From the NCBI RefSeq assembly GCF_001422325.1, contig NZ_LMMR01000007.1, forward strand, positions 179,539-243,538: 64,000 nucleotides of DNA, read 5' to 3'. A model generated the notes under the pieces. The model did not search any database, was not told the DNA's origin, and saw only the letters and a program-made list of their open reading frames with translations. Both the position numbers and the translations under genes were made by a program. Of the stretch, positions 39,745-48,415 are shown piece after piece. Source of the stretch: Leifsonia sp. Leaf264. GTDB taxonomy: Bacteria; Actinomycetota; Actinomycetes; Actinomycetales; Microbacteriaceae. Positions within the stretch are counted from its first letter, which is position 1. Each line of letters starts with the position of its first letter.

Positions 39745-40746
39745 GTGAACTTCGATGAGATGTCCGTCATTGCGCTGTACTCGGCCATGGCCGTGTACGC
39801 GCTCGCCTTCATCGCCTACGCGGTGGACCTGGCGAAGCGCTCGTCGTCGACCGCCGACGTCGTCGAGAACGCGGGCGGCTCGGCATCCGTCGCCGCCGTT
39901 CCCGGCACGGCCTCGGCCGGAGGCTACGGCTCGACCGCGACGATCACGCCGTCGGCTCCGGTGACGGATGCCGCACCGCGCTATGGGCGCTCGGCCTCGC
40001 TGCGCGTGGGCGTCGCGCTCACGGTCGTCGCCTGGCTGCTCCACCTGTCGGCCGACATCCTGCGCGGTCTCGCCGCCGGACGCGTGCCGTGGGCCAACAT
40101 GTACGAGTTCGCCATGACGGGCACGCTCGTGATCGTCGCCGTGTTCCTGGTGGCCAACCTCTTCGTCGACGTGCGCTTCCTCGGCACCTTCGTGACGGGC
40201 CTCGTGCTCATCCTGCTGGGCCTGGCATCGGTCAACTTCTACGTGGCCGTCTCGCCGCTTCCGCCGGCACTGCAGTCGGTCTGGCTGGTCATCCACGTGT
40301 TCGTCGCCGCGACGGCCGTGGGTCTGTTCGCCCTCGGGTTCGGCCTGTCGGTGGTGCAACTGCTCCAGTTCCGGCGTGAGAGCCTCGTGGCCGGTGCGAA
40401 GGCCGGCGGGCTGCGCCTGCTCGCCACGCTGCCGTCATCGACGAAGCTCGAGGCTCTGGCCTACCGCATCAACATCATCGGCTTCATCCTCTGGACCTTC
40501 ACCCTCATGGCCGGCGCGATCTGGGCCGAGAAGGCCTGGGGACGCTACTGGGGCTGGGACACGAAGGAAGTCTGGACCTTCATCATCTGGGTCATCTTCG
40601 CCGGCTACATCCACGCACGTGCGACCCGCGGATGGCGCGGCTCGCGCTCGGCCTGGTTGGCGATCATCGGCTTCTCGGCCGTACTGTTCAACTTCACCAT
40701 CGTGAACCTGTTCTTCAAGGGACTGCACGCCTACTCGGGGCTGTAG
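39745..40746 (+). CDS. ccsB: Cytochrome c biogenesis protein CcsB (ResC)
   Basis: This 333-residue membrane protein is the ResC/CcsA half of the heme channel and synthetase. The tryptophan-rich heme-binding loop is WGRYWGWDTKEVWTFIIW near residue 270, with histidines in LVIHVFVAATAVGLFALGF, YIHARATRGW and a helix near LLHLSADILRG. Eight or so transmembrane segments are predicted. The N-terminal region has a polar Ser/Ala/Gly-rich insertion (residues 38-75). It ends the phosphatase-resA-ccdA-resB-ccsB run; a 459-bp region with tandem repeats follows. Confidence 0.95.
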   Translation: MNFDEMSVIALYSAMAVYALAFIAYAVDLAKRSSSTADVVENAGGSASVAAVPGTASAGGYGSTATITPSAPVTDAAPRYGRSASLRVGVALTVVAWLLHLSADILRGLAAGRVPWANMYEFAMTGTLVIVAVFLVANLFVDVRFLGTFVTGLVLILLGLASVNFYVAVSPLPPALQSVWLVIHVFVAATAVGLFALGFGLSVVQLLQFRRESLVAGAKAGGLRLLATLPSSTKLEALAYRINIIGFILWTFTLMAGAIWAEKAWGRYWGWDTKEVWTFIIWVIFAGYIHARATRGWRGSRSAWLAIIGFSAVLFNFTIVNLFFKGLHAYSGL

Positions 40747-40795
40747 GAGGCGCGCTGGCGCGCCGCGGCCACGCGCCACGCGTGGCTGCTCGTCG

Positions 40796-40941
40796 CCCGC
40801 TCGCCACTTGTGGTCGCTCACCGGCTGCCCGCTCGCCACTTCTGGTCACTCCCCGGCTACCCGCTCGCCACCTGTGGTCGCTCACCGGCTGCCCGTTCGC
40901 CACTTGTGGTCGCTTGCCGGCTGCCCGCTCGCCAGGTGTGG
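40796..40941. repeat. 32-bp tandem repeat array with CCACNNGTGG dyads (4.5 units)
   Basis: Four 32-bp units start at 40796, 40828, 40860 and 40892, with a partial fifth at 40924. Each holds GCTCGCCACTTGTGGTCGCT or a near copy, and thus a CCACNNGTGG dyad, at 40804, 40836 (one mismatch), 40868, 40900 and 40932 (degenerate). One more dyad, CCACGCGTGG, lies at 40776. The period is three helical turns, so all dyads face the same side. The region is 3' of ccsB and 265-410 bp before the amylopullulanase gene. Confidence 0.75.
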
Positions 40942-41064
40942 CCGCAGGGAGCGCGGCCTGCCGGCCACAACTGGCGCGACGGCGCGCCGGCCGGCTGCGT
41001 TCGGTCGGCAGCGACCCGTGCAGCGCGGCGGTCGGCTGAGCGCACCCCTCCTTCGGGGTCGACA

Positions 41065-41130
41065 GCGCTTGCACTAATCCGGCCTCTCGGCGCATGAGAC
41101 CTCCCACATTAAACGTGCAAACGCTTGCAC
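41065..41130. promoter_or_regulatory. LacI-type operators upstream of the amylopullulanase gene
   Basis: GTGCAAACGCTTGCAC (41115-41130) is a near-perfect LacI/GalR-family dyad around a central CG, as for MalR- or CcpA-like sites. A second, partial copy, GCGCTTGCAC, lies at 41065-41074, 50 bp upstream. The main site is 76 bp before the ATG at 41206. Maltose-responsive repression of the starch enzyme is the likely meaning. A small ACCCC/GGGGT hairpin at 41044-41059 precedes them; nothing else is recognised in this gap. Confidence 0.7.
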
Positions 41131-41205
41131 GCGCGTCGAATCCGCTGCTACGGTCACACTCGACGCGCGGTACAGGGGTGTGCCGGCGAGAGTGGGGAGT
41201 CGACG

Positions 41206-44200
41206 ATGACGGTACGGGTGGGAACACAGCGCTGGTTCGCCGCGGGAACGATCGCGGCCCTGGCCGCGTCAGCTCTCGTGATGGTGGGAGTACAGCCCGC
41301 CCTGGCCGACGATCCGCGCACCTTCGCCCTGGTCGGCGACCTGCAGTCGGAGCTCGGCTGCCCCGGTGACTGGGCCCCCGACTGCGCCGACACCGAGCTC
41401 GCCCCCACCGACGTCCCCGGGGTCTACGCGGCCGACTTCACCCTCCCCGCCGGCAGCTACGAGTACAAGGTCGCCGTGAACGACGGGTGGGACGAGGCCT
41501 ACGGCCTGAACGGCGGCGGAGACAACATCCCGCTGACGATCGCCGGCGACACCGGCATCCGTTTCACCTTCGACGACAACACCCACCGCGTCGGCCTCGC
41601 ACCCCTCGAGCTCGACGGCGCCTACACCGAGTCGGATGCCGACCTCGTCGCCGACCCCGTGCGTCAGCTCGGCGCCGACAACGTCTTCTACTTCGTCATG
41701 ACCGACCGTTTCGAGAACGGCGACACCTCCAACGACACCGGTGGTCTCACCGGTGACAGGCTCGCCACCGGGTACGACCCCACGGCCAAGGGCTTCTACA
41801 ACGGCGGCGACATCGCCGGTCTCCGCTCCCGCCTCGACTACATCGACCAGCTCGGCACGACGGCCATCTGGCTCACCCCGAGCTTCAAGAACAAGCCCGT
41901 GCAGGGAACCGGCGCCAACGCGTCGGCCGGCTACCACGGCTACTGGATCACCGACTTCACCCAGATCGACCCGCACCTCGGCACCAACGCCGAGCTCGAG
42001 GCCCTCATCGACGAGGCCCACGCCAAGGGCATCAAGGTCTACTTCGACATCATCACCAACCACACCGCCGACGTGATCTCGTACGAGGGCGGTGAGACCG
42101 GCTACATCGATCAGGCCACGAGCCCCTACAAGGACGCTGATGGCGTCGCCTTCAACCCGGCCGACTACGCCGGCACCGACGACTTCCCGACCCTTGACCC
42201 GGCCACGAGCTTCCCGTACGTGCCCACCATCGACCCGGCCGAGGCCGACGTGAAGGTTCCGGCCTGGCTCAACGACCCCACGATCTACCACAACCGCGGC
42301 GACTCGACCTTCGCGGGCGAATCGACCACCTTCGGCGACTTCTCGGGCCTCGACGACCTCATGACCGAGGACCCGAAGGTCGTCGACGGCTTCGTCGACG
42401 TCTACAACGACTGGGTCGACCTCGGCATCGACGGCTTCCGCATCGACACCGCCAAGCACGTGAACTTCGAGTTCTGGCAGAAGTGGTCCACGGCCGTCCG
42501 TGCCCATGCCGCGTCCATCGGCAATGACGACTTCTTCATGTTCGGCGAGGTCTACGACGCCGACCCGACGAAGCTCTCGCCCTATGTGCGCGACAGCGAC
42601 ATGAACTCGGTGCTCGACTTCACCTTCCAGTCGCAGGCGGTGGGATACGCATCCGGCAACTCGGCGAAGAGCCTGCAGAGCCTGTTCGCGGGTGACGACT
42701 ACTACACGACGCCGCACAGCTCCGCGACGGCGCTGCCCACCTTCCTCGGCAACCATGACATGGGCCGGGTCGGCTACTTCCTGGCGAACACCGATGACGC
42801 CGTGCAGCGCGACTCTCTCGCCCACGACCTGATGTTCCTCACTCGCGGCCAGCCCGTCGTCTACTACGGCGACGAGCAGGGCTTCGCCGGCGCCGGCCAG
42901 GGCAATGACCAGAGCGCCCGCCAGACGCTGTTCCCCAGCCAGGTGACGGAGTACACCGACCAGAACCTCATCACGGGCGAGCCCGTGGGCACGGGTGAGC
43001 ATTTCGCGACGGATGGCGAGCTCTACACGCACATCGCCGAGCTCTCCGCACTGCGACAGGCGCATCCCGCCCTCTCGCGCGGAGCGCAGATCGAGCGCTA
43101 CGTCGACAACGGGCCGGGCGTCTACGCCTTCTCCCGCGTCGACGCGAACGAGAAGACCGAGTACCTCGTGGCGGTCAACAACTCCGCCGCCGAGAAGACG
43201 GTGTCGGTTCCGACGCTCACGAAGAATGCCGACTTCACGCCGCTCTACGGCGCGACGGGCGCGCTCGCGTCCGATGCCGACGGAGTCGCATCCGTCACGG
43301 TCCCCGCCCTCGGCGCCGTCGTCTGGAAGGCCGGAACGCCCGTCAGCGCGCCGACCGCCCCCGACGCCATCACGGTGGCCGCACCCACAGCGGGAGCCGG
43401 ACTCTCGGGCGTGAGCGCCGTCTCCGCCGACGTCGCCGACGACACCTGGCAGCAGACGAGTTTCGCCTGGCGCACAGTCGGAGACACGGAGTGGACCGAG
43501 CTCGGCACGGCCGAGACGACGGCGCCGCGCGTCTTCCACGACGTGAAGGGCCTCGACGCGGGCACCCTGATCGAGTACCGAGCGGTGACGACGGATGCCG
43601 CAGGCAACCATGCGGCGGCCTCCACCTACGCCTCCGTCGGCAACGCCGTCACGACAGTGGTGACCGAGGAGCCCGAGGAGGAGATCTCCCTCGTGACCAT
43701 CCCGGGAAGCCACAACAGTGAGATGGGCTGTGCCGGCGACTGGACGCCCGCCTGCGAGACGGCCATGCTCACCAAGCGTGCCGACGGCATCTACGCCGGC
43801 ACCTTCGACATCCCCGCCGGCGACTACGAGTTCAAGGTCGCCCTCAACGGCTCGTGGGATGTCAACTACGGCGCCAACGGGGTGAAGGACGGCGCGAACA
43901 TCGCGTACACCGCCCCCGGCGGACCGATCACCTTCTACTTCGACCCGCGCACGCACCAAGTGCAGAACACGGCGCAGGGTCCCATCGTCACGGCGCCGGG
44001 CAGCTACCAGAGCGAGGTCGGCTGCCCCGGAGACTGGCAGCCGGAGTGCCTGGCCACCTGGCTGACGGACGGTGATGGCGACGGCGTCTACGAGTGGTCG
44101 AGCGATGAGATCCCTTCGGGCTCCTACGAGCTCAAGGTGGCGCACGGCATGAGCTGGGACGAGAACTACGGCGTCGGGGGAGCACCCGGTGGCGGCAACC

Positions 44201-47200
44201 TCGCCTTCACGGCCACCGAGGGCAAGCTCGTCACGCTGCGCTACACCATCGCGACGCACGTGCTCGAGGTCGTGCTGGCCGATCCGCCGCTCGCCGGCAC
44301 CGGTGAACTGCGCGCGCACTGGGTGAGTGAGGACACGCTGGCCTGGCCGCAGTCGCTTCTGGGCGAGACCGATGCCGCCGACGCGACGTTCGCGCTGCAC
44401 CACTCGGCCTCGGCCGCGCTGGCGGTCACCGACGGCGCGGTGACCGGCGACGACGGGGCCGTCGCGCTCGAGTACGACTCGGCCGGACTGACGGATGCCG
44501 AGAAGGCGGCCTTCCCGGCTCTCGCCAGCTACGTGGCGCTGCATCCGGTCGACCTCTCCCGTTCCGACGTCGCTGGGCTCGTCACCGAGCAGCTGCTCGT
44601 CTCGCAGGAGAGCGATGACACCCTGACCGCCCTCACCGGCGTACAGCTGCCCGGTGTGCTCGACGACCTCTACGCCGCCGCCCTCGCCTCGAGCACCCTC
44701 GGCGTGAGCTGGTCGGGAGCGTCGCCAACGCTGCGGCTGTGGGCGCCGACGGCTCAGAGCGCCGCGCTGCTGGTCTACCCGACCGGCGTCGCCGGCGACC
44801 CGGTGCCGGTACCCGCGGAGTGGGACGCCGCCGATGGAACCTGGGCCGTGACCGACGCATCCGTCGCCGCCGGAACCGAGTACCGCTGGTCGGTCGACGT
44901 CTACGCGCCGACGACGGGAAGGATCGAGACCAACTCGGTGACCGATCCGTACTCGGTGGCGCTCACCCGCAATTCCGAGCGGAGCGCGGTCGTCGACCTC
45001 GCCGACGACGAGTGGGCGCCGACGCAGTGGGCCACGACGAAGGCCCCGGTGATCGACAAGCCCGTCGACCGCGCCATCTACGAGCTGCACGTGCGCGACT
45101 TCTCCATCGGAGACACCACCGTGCCCGAGGCCGAGCGGGGAACCTATCGCGCCTTCACCCGCGACAGTGCCGGAACGGATCAGCTGCGCCAGCTCGCCGA
45201 CGCCGGCATCAACACCGTGCACCTGCTGCCGACGTTCGACCTCGCGACCATCGAGGAGGACCGAGCCGCGCAGCAGCAGCCGGCCTGCGATCTCGCGAGC
45301 CTCGGGCCCGCATCCCCCGATCAGCAGGCCTGCGTCGCGGCCGTCGCCGACACCGACGGCTACAACTGGGGCTACGACCCCTTCCACTTCCAGGCGCCTG
45401 AAGGCTCCTACGCCGTCGACCCGAACGGCGGCGCGCGGGTGGAGGAGTTCCGCGAGATGGTCGGAGCGCTGCACGCGACGGGCCTGCAGGTCGTGCTCGA
45501 CGAGGTGTACAACCACACCGCCGAGAGCGGCCAGGGCCAGCGCAGCGTGCTCGACCGCGTCGTGCCCGGCTACTACCAGCGGCTGAACGCCGTCGGCAAC
45601 GTGGAGACCTCCACCTGCTGCCAGAACGTGGCCACCGAACATGCCGCAGCCGAGAAGCTCATGGTCGACTCCGTCGTGCTGTGGGCGAAGCAGTACAAGG
45701 TCGACGGCTTCAGGTTCGACCTCATGGGTCACCACTCGAAGGCGAACATGCTGGCTGTGCGCGCCGCGCTGGACGAGCTGACACTCGCGAAGGACGGCGT
45801 CGACGGCAAGGCCGTCTACCTCTACGGCGAGGGCTGGAACTTCGGCGAGGTGGCCGACAACGCGCTGTTCGAGCAGGCCACTCAGGGCCAGCTCGGCGGC
45901 ACGGGAATCGGCACCTTCAACGACAGGCTGCGCGACGCGGTTCACGGCGGCAGCCCCGTCGACGCGAGCACGACCTACGCCCAGGGCTACGGAACCGGAC
46001 TGTCGACGGATTCCAACGGCAACGCCATAAACGGCACCGAAGCCGAGGCCGCAGCGTCGCTCGCCCGCCAGACCGACCTGGTGAAGCTGGGCCTGGCCGG
46101 AAACCTGCGCGGCTTCGAGTTCGAGACCGCTGACGGCAGCGTCAAGCGCGGAGATGCGCTCGACTACAACGGGCAGCCAGCCGGCTACTCGGACGAGCCC
46201 GCGGAGACGATCAATTACCTCGACGCCCACGACAACGAGACGCTCTACGACCTCGGGGTGCTGAAGCTGCCCGTCGACACACCGATGGCCGACCGCATCC
46301 GCATGAACACGCTGTCGCTGGCCACGGCCACGCTGTCGCAGTCGCCGTCGTTCTGGCACGCGGGCACCGAGCTGCTGCGCTCCAAGTCACTCGACCGCAA
46401 CAGCTTCAACTCGGGCGACTGGTTCAACCGCATCGACTGGACCGGCCAGACCTCGACCTTCGGATCCGGCCTCCCGCCGGCGGCCGACAACGAGGACAAG
46501 TGGCCGATCATGGCGCCCCTGCTGGCGGACCCGGCGCTGAAGCCGGCGGCATCCGACATCTCCACCGCCGAGGCGCAGGCGCTCGACCTGTTGCGGCTGC
46601 GTTCCGACGTCGACCTGCTGCGCCTCGGCTCGGCGGCGCTCATCGACCAGAAGGTGTCGTTCCCCGGCAGCGGCCCGACCGCCGTGCCCGGCGTCATCGC
46701 GATGAGCATCGACGACCTCGTTGGCCCGGATGCCGACCCCGAACTCGACGGCGCCCTCGTGGTGTTCAACGCGTCACCGGATGCGGCCACTCAGGCACTT
46801 CCTGCGCTTGCGGGCCGTGACTACGCGCTGTCGTCGGTGCAGGCATCCGGAGCCGATCCCGTGGTCAAGCAGACGACGTGGAACACGGCGACGGGGTCGG
46901 TGACGATCCCAGGCCGTTCGGTGGCCGTGCTGCTCGACGACCAGGCGCCCGACCCTGTGAAGACGACGGTGCTCGCTGCCCCGAACAAGCTGCTGGCGAA
47001 GGCGGGGAGTGCCGTGAAGGTGGTCGGCAAGGTGATCGCCGCGGACAGGAGCAACCCGGTGGGAACCGTCACGGTGACCGACAACGGCAAGGTCATCGCG
47101 ACCGAGACGCTGAAGACCGGCGACAAGGGCCGCATCGACGTGAAGCTGCCGAAGCTCGGCAAGGGGATCCACCTGATCCGCACCGCGTTCACCGGTGATG

Positions 47201-47250
47201 AGCCGTACGAGGACTCCCGCTCGATCCCGCTGCCGGTGCTGCTCTGGTAG
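41206..47250 (+). CDS. Secreted amylopullulanase (alpha-amylase and pullulanase in one chain)
   Basis: This 2014-residue exoenzyme cuts both alpha-1,4 and alpha-1,6 bonds of starch. Residues 1-36 are a signal peptide ending ALADDP. An X25-type starch domain (about 40-150) is followed by a GH13 amylase: nucleophile Asp414 (DGFRIDTAKH), acid Glu448 (FGEVYD), Asp518 (GNHDMG). Next come a fibronectin-like segment (about 725-820) and two more X25 domains (about 828-925, 926-1025). Then follow a pullulanase N-terminal domain (1031), a CBM48-like module (about 1165) and a second GH13 domain with Asp1505 (DGFRFDLMGHHS), Glu1542 (YGEGWNFGEV) and Asp1676 (DAHDNETLYD). The C-terminus (about 1919-2014) is Ig-like with no LPxTG anchor. 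ATG 41206 follows GGGGAG. LacI-type operators precede it; it appears monocistronic. Confidence 0.94.
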   Translation: MTVRVGTQRWFAAGTIAALAASALVMVGVQPALADDPRTFALVGDLQSELGCPGDWAPDCADTELAPTDVPGVYAADFTLPAGSYEYKVAVNDGWDEAYGLNGGGDNIPLTIAGDTGIRFTFDDNTHRVGLAPLELDGAYTESDADLVADPVRQLGADNVFYFVMTDRFENGDTSNDTGGLTGDRLATGYDPTAKGFYNGGDIAGLRSRLDYIDQLGTTAIWLTPSFKNKPVQGTGANASAGYHGYWITDFTQIDPHLGTNAELEALIDEAHAKGIKVYFDIITNHTADVISYEGGETGYIDQATSPYKDADGVAFNPADYAGTDDFPTLDPATSFPYVPTIDPAEADVKVPAWLNDPTIYHNRGDSTFAGESTTFGDFSGLDDLMTEDPKVVDGFVDVYNDWVDLGIDGFRIDTAKHVNFEFWQKWSTAVRAHAASIGNDDFFMFGEVYDADPTKLSPYVRDSDMNSVLDFTFQSQAVGYASGNSAKSLQSLFAGDDYYTTPHSSATALPTFLGNHDMGRVGYFLANTDDAVQRDSLAHDLMFLTRGQPVVYYGDEQGFAGAGQGNDQSARQTLFPSQVTEYTDQNLITGEPVGTGEHFATDGELYTHIAELSALRQAHPALSRGAQIERYVDNGPGVYAFSRVDANEKTEYLVAVNNSAAEKTVSVPTLTKNADFTPLYGATGALASDADGVASVTVPALGAVVWKAGTPVSAPTAPDAITVAAPTAGAGLSGVSAVSADVADDTWQQTSFAWRTVGDTEWTELGTAETTAPRVFHDVKGLDAGTLIEYRAVTTDAAGNHAAASTYASVGNAVTTVVTEEPEEEISLVTIPGSHNSEMGCAGDWTPACETAMLTKRADGIYAGTFDIPAGDYEFKVALNGSWDVNYGANGVKDGANIAYTAPGGPITFYFDPRTHQVQNTAQGPIVTAPGSYQSEVGCPGDWQPECLATWLTDGDGDGVYEWSSDEIPSGSYELKVAHGMSWDENYGVGGAPGGGNLAFTATEGKLVTLRYTIATHVLEVVLADPPLAGTGELRAHWVSEDTLAWPQSLLGETDAADATFALHHSASAALAVTDGAVTGDDGAVALEYDSAGLTDAEKAAFPALASYVALHPVDLSRSDVAGLVTEQLLVSQESDDTLTALTGVQLPGVLDDLYAAALASSTLGVSWSGASPTLRLWAPTAQSAALLVYPTGVAGDPVPVPAEWDAADGTWAVTDASVAAGTEYRWSVDVYAPTTGRIETNSVTDPYSVALTRNSERSAVVDLADDEWAPTQWATTKAPVIDKPVDRAIYELHVRDFSIGDTTVPEAERGTYRAFTRDSAGTDQLRQLADAGINTVHLLPTFDLATIEEDRAAQQQPACDLASLGPASPDQQACVAAVADTDGYNWGYDPFHFQAPEGSYAVDPNGGARVEEFREMVGALHATGLQVVLDEVYNHTAESGQGQRSVLDRVVPGYYQRLNAVGNVETSTCCQNVATEHAAAEKLMVDSVVLWAKQYKVDGFRFDLMGHHSKANMLAVRAALDELTLAKDGVDGKAVYLYGEGWNFGEVADNALFEQATQGQLGGTGIGTFNDRLRDAVHGGSPVDASTTYAQGYGTGLSTDSNGNAINGTEAEAAASLARQTDLVKLGLAGNLRGFEFETADGSVKRGDALDYNGQPAGYSDEPAETINYLDAHDNETLYDLGVLKLPVDTPMADRIRMNTLSLATATLSQSPSFWHAGTELLRSKSLDRNSFNSGDWFNRIDWTGQTSTFGSGLPPAADNEDKWPIMAPLLADPALKPAASDISTAEAQALDLLRLRSDVDLLRLGSAALIDQKVSFPGSGPTAVPGVIAMSIDDLVGPDADPELDGALVVFNASPDAATQALPALAGRDYALSSVQASGADPVVKQTTWNTATGSVTIPGRSVAVLLDDQAPDPVKTTVLAAPNKLLAKAGSAVKVVGKVIAADRSNPVGTVTVTDNGKVIATETLKTGDKGRIDVKLPKLGKGIHLIRTAFTGDEPYEDSRSIPLPVLLW

Positions 47251-47288
47251 GGCTACTCGACCAGCGGGAACGTGGTGAAGGGGACGCC

Positions 47289-48266
47289 CTACAGGTGCGC
47301 GTACACGGCCTTCAGCCGCGCCAGCCACCAGTCTCGCCGCTCGGGTGACGCTGCGTGCTGCTCGAGGAGGGCGGCATCCGGAACCACCCGGCGCACGTCG
47401 ATCGCGCCGTCCGTGACGGTCAGCGGATCGCTCGTGACATCGGCGGCGAGCAGCTCCGCCGTGCCGAGCCCGCAGTCGTATTCCAGATCGGGAATGCTCG
47501 CGGCGAGGTAGGCGCCCATCGCCAGCCCGACGCTGGTGTCGATGGCGCTCGAGACCACCACCGGCAGGCCAGCTCGACCCACGATCTGCAGCGCCGTCTT
47601 GATGCCGCCGAGCGGCTGGGCCTTGATCACCAAGAGGTCGGCGGCACCGGCCTGCGCGACGGCGAGAGGGTCCTCGGCCCGACGCACGCTCTCGTCGGCA
47701 GCCACGGGGATGCCCATGTACCGCACGCGACGACGCAGCTCCACGAGCTCCTCGACCGTGGCGCAGGGCTGCTCGATGTACTCCAGGTCGAACGGCTCGA
47801 GGGCGTGGGCGGCATGCTCGGCCTCGTCGACGTTCCAGTTGCCGTTGGCATCGACACGGATGCGGCCCTCGGGCCCGAGCGCCGCGCGCACCGCGGCCAC
47901 GCGCGCCACGTCGTCGGCGAGCGACACGTCACCGCCGGCCACCTTCACCTTGGCGGTGCGGCATCCGGCATAGCGGGCGAGGATGCCGGCCACCTCCTCG
48001 GCGGGGACGGACGGGATCGTCGCGTTGACGGGGATGCGGGTGCGCAGGGGAACCGGAAGCTCGCGCCAGCCGAAGTCGATCGCGGCGCTCAGCCAGGCGG
48101 CCGACTCGGCATCGTCGTACTCGACGAAGGGGGAGAACTCGGTCCAGCCGGCCGGTCCCTCGAACAGCATGGCCTCGCGCACCTCGATCCCGCGGAACCT
48201 GGTGCGCAGCGGAAGCGCGACGACGCGGGCGGAGGAGAGCAGTTCGACGAGCGGCGGCAGTGGCAC
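47289..48266 (-). CDS. menC: o-succinylbenzoate synthase
   Basis: This 325-residue enolase-superfamily enzyme dehydrates SHCHC to o-succinylbenzoate in menaquinone synthesis. The catalytic and metal residues are in order: the K-x-K pair in CRTAKVKVAGG, Asp in IRVDANGNWN, Glu in LEYIEQPC, Asp in PVAADESV and Lys in DLLVIKAQPLGG. The capping domain is short, as in actinobacteria. GTG 48266 gives the expected length; the open frame extends 53 codons upstream with a Gly/Asp/Arg-rich run that looks non-coding. GGGGAG abuts this GTG, so the exact start is uncertain. It is divergent from menB. Confidence 0.92.
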   Translation of the reverse strand: MPLPPLVELLSSARVVALPLRTRFRGIEVREAMLFEGPAGWTEFSPFVEYDDAESAAWLSAAIDFGWRELPVPLRTRIPVNATIPSVPAEEVAGILARYAGCRTAKVKVAGGDVSLADDVARVAAVRAALGPEGRIRVDANGNWNVDEAEHAAHALEPFDLEYIEQPCATVEELVELRRRVRYMGIPVAADESVRRAEDPLAVAQAGAADLLVIKAQPLGGIKTALQIVGRAGLPVVVSSAIDTSVGLAMGAYLAASIPDLEYDCGLGTAELLAADVTSDPLTVTDGAIDVRRVVPDAALLEQHAASPERRDWWLARLKAVYAHL

Positions 48267-48403
48267 CTCCCCATCGTCGCACCTCGGGCCGCACTCCGCC
48301 CGATCGCCGCCCCCATCTCCGCCGGATCGCCGACCCGTGTCCGCATCCGTGCCGGGCCGGTCGGCCGACCCACGGGGCCGAACCGCGTCGGCTGCACCCG
48401 GAA

Positions 48404-48409
48404 TAGGCT
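48404..48409 (+). promoter_or_regulatory. -10 element TAGGCT, leaderless promoter of menB
   Basis: TAGGCT is followed by GGGTCC and the ATG at 48416. Confidence 0.6.
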
Positions 48410-48415
48410 GGGTCC

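Noticed and set aside
40796-40941. CRISPR array
   Set aside because: The 32-bp units follow each other directly without spacers and no cas gene is nearby; it is a simple tandem repeat.
41269-46359. 1696-residue open frame antisense to the amylopullulanase gene
   Set aside because: High GC removes stop codons from the opposite strand; the composition (Val/Arg/Gly/Asp-rich, no motifs) is that of a shadow frame, and the sense strand encodes a clearly conserved enzyme.
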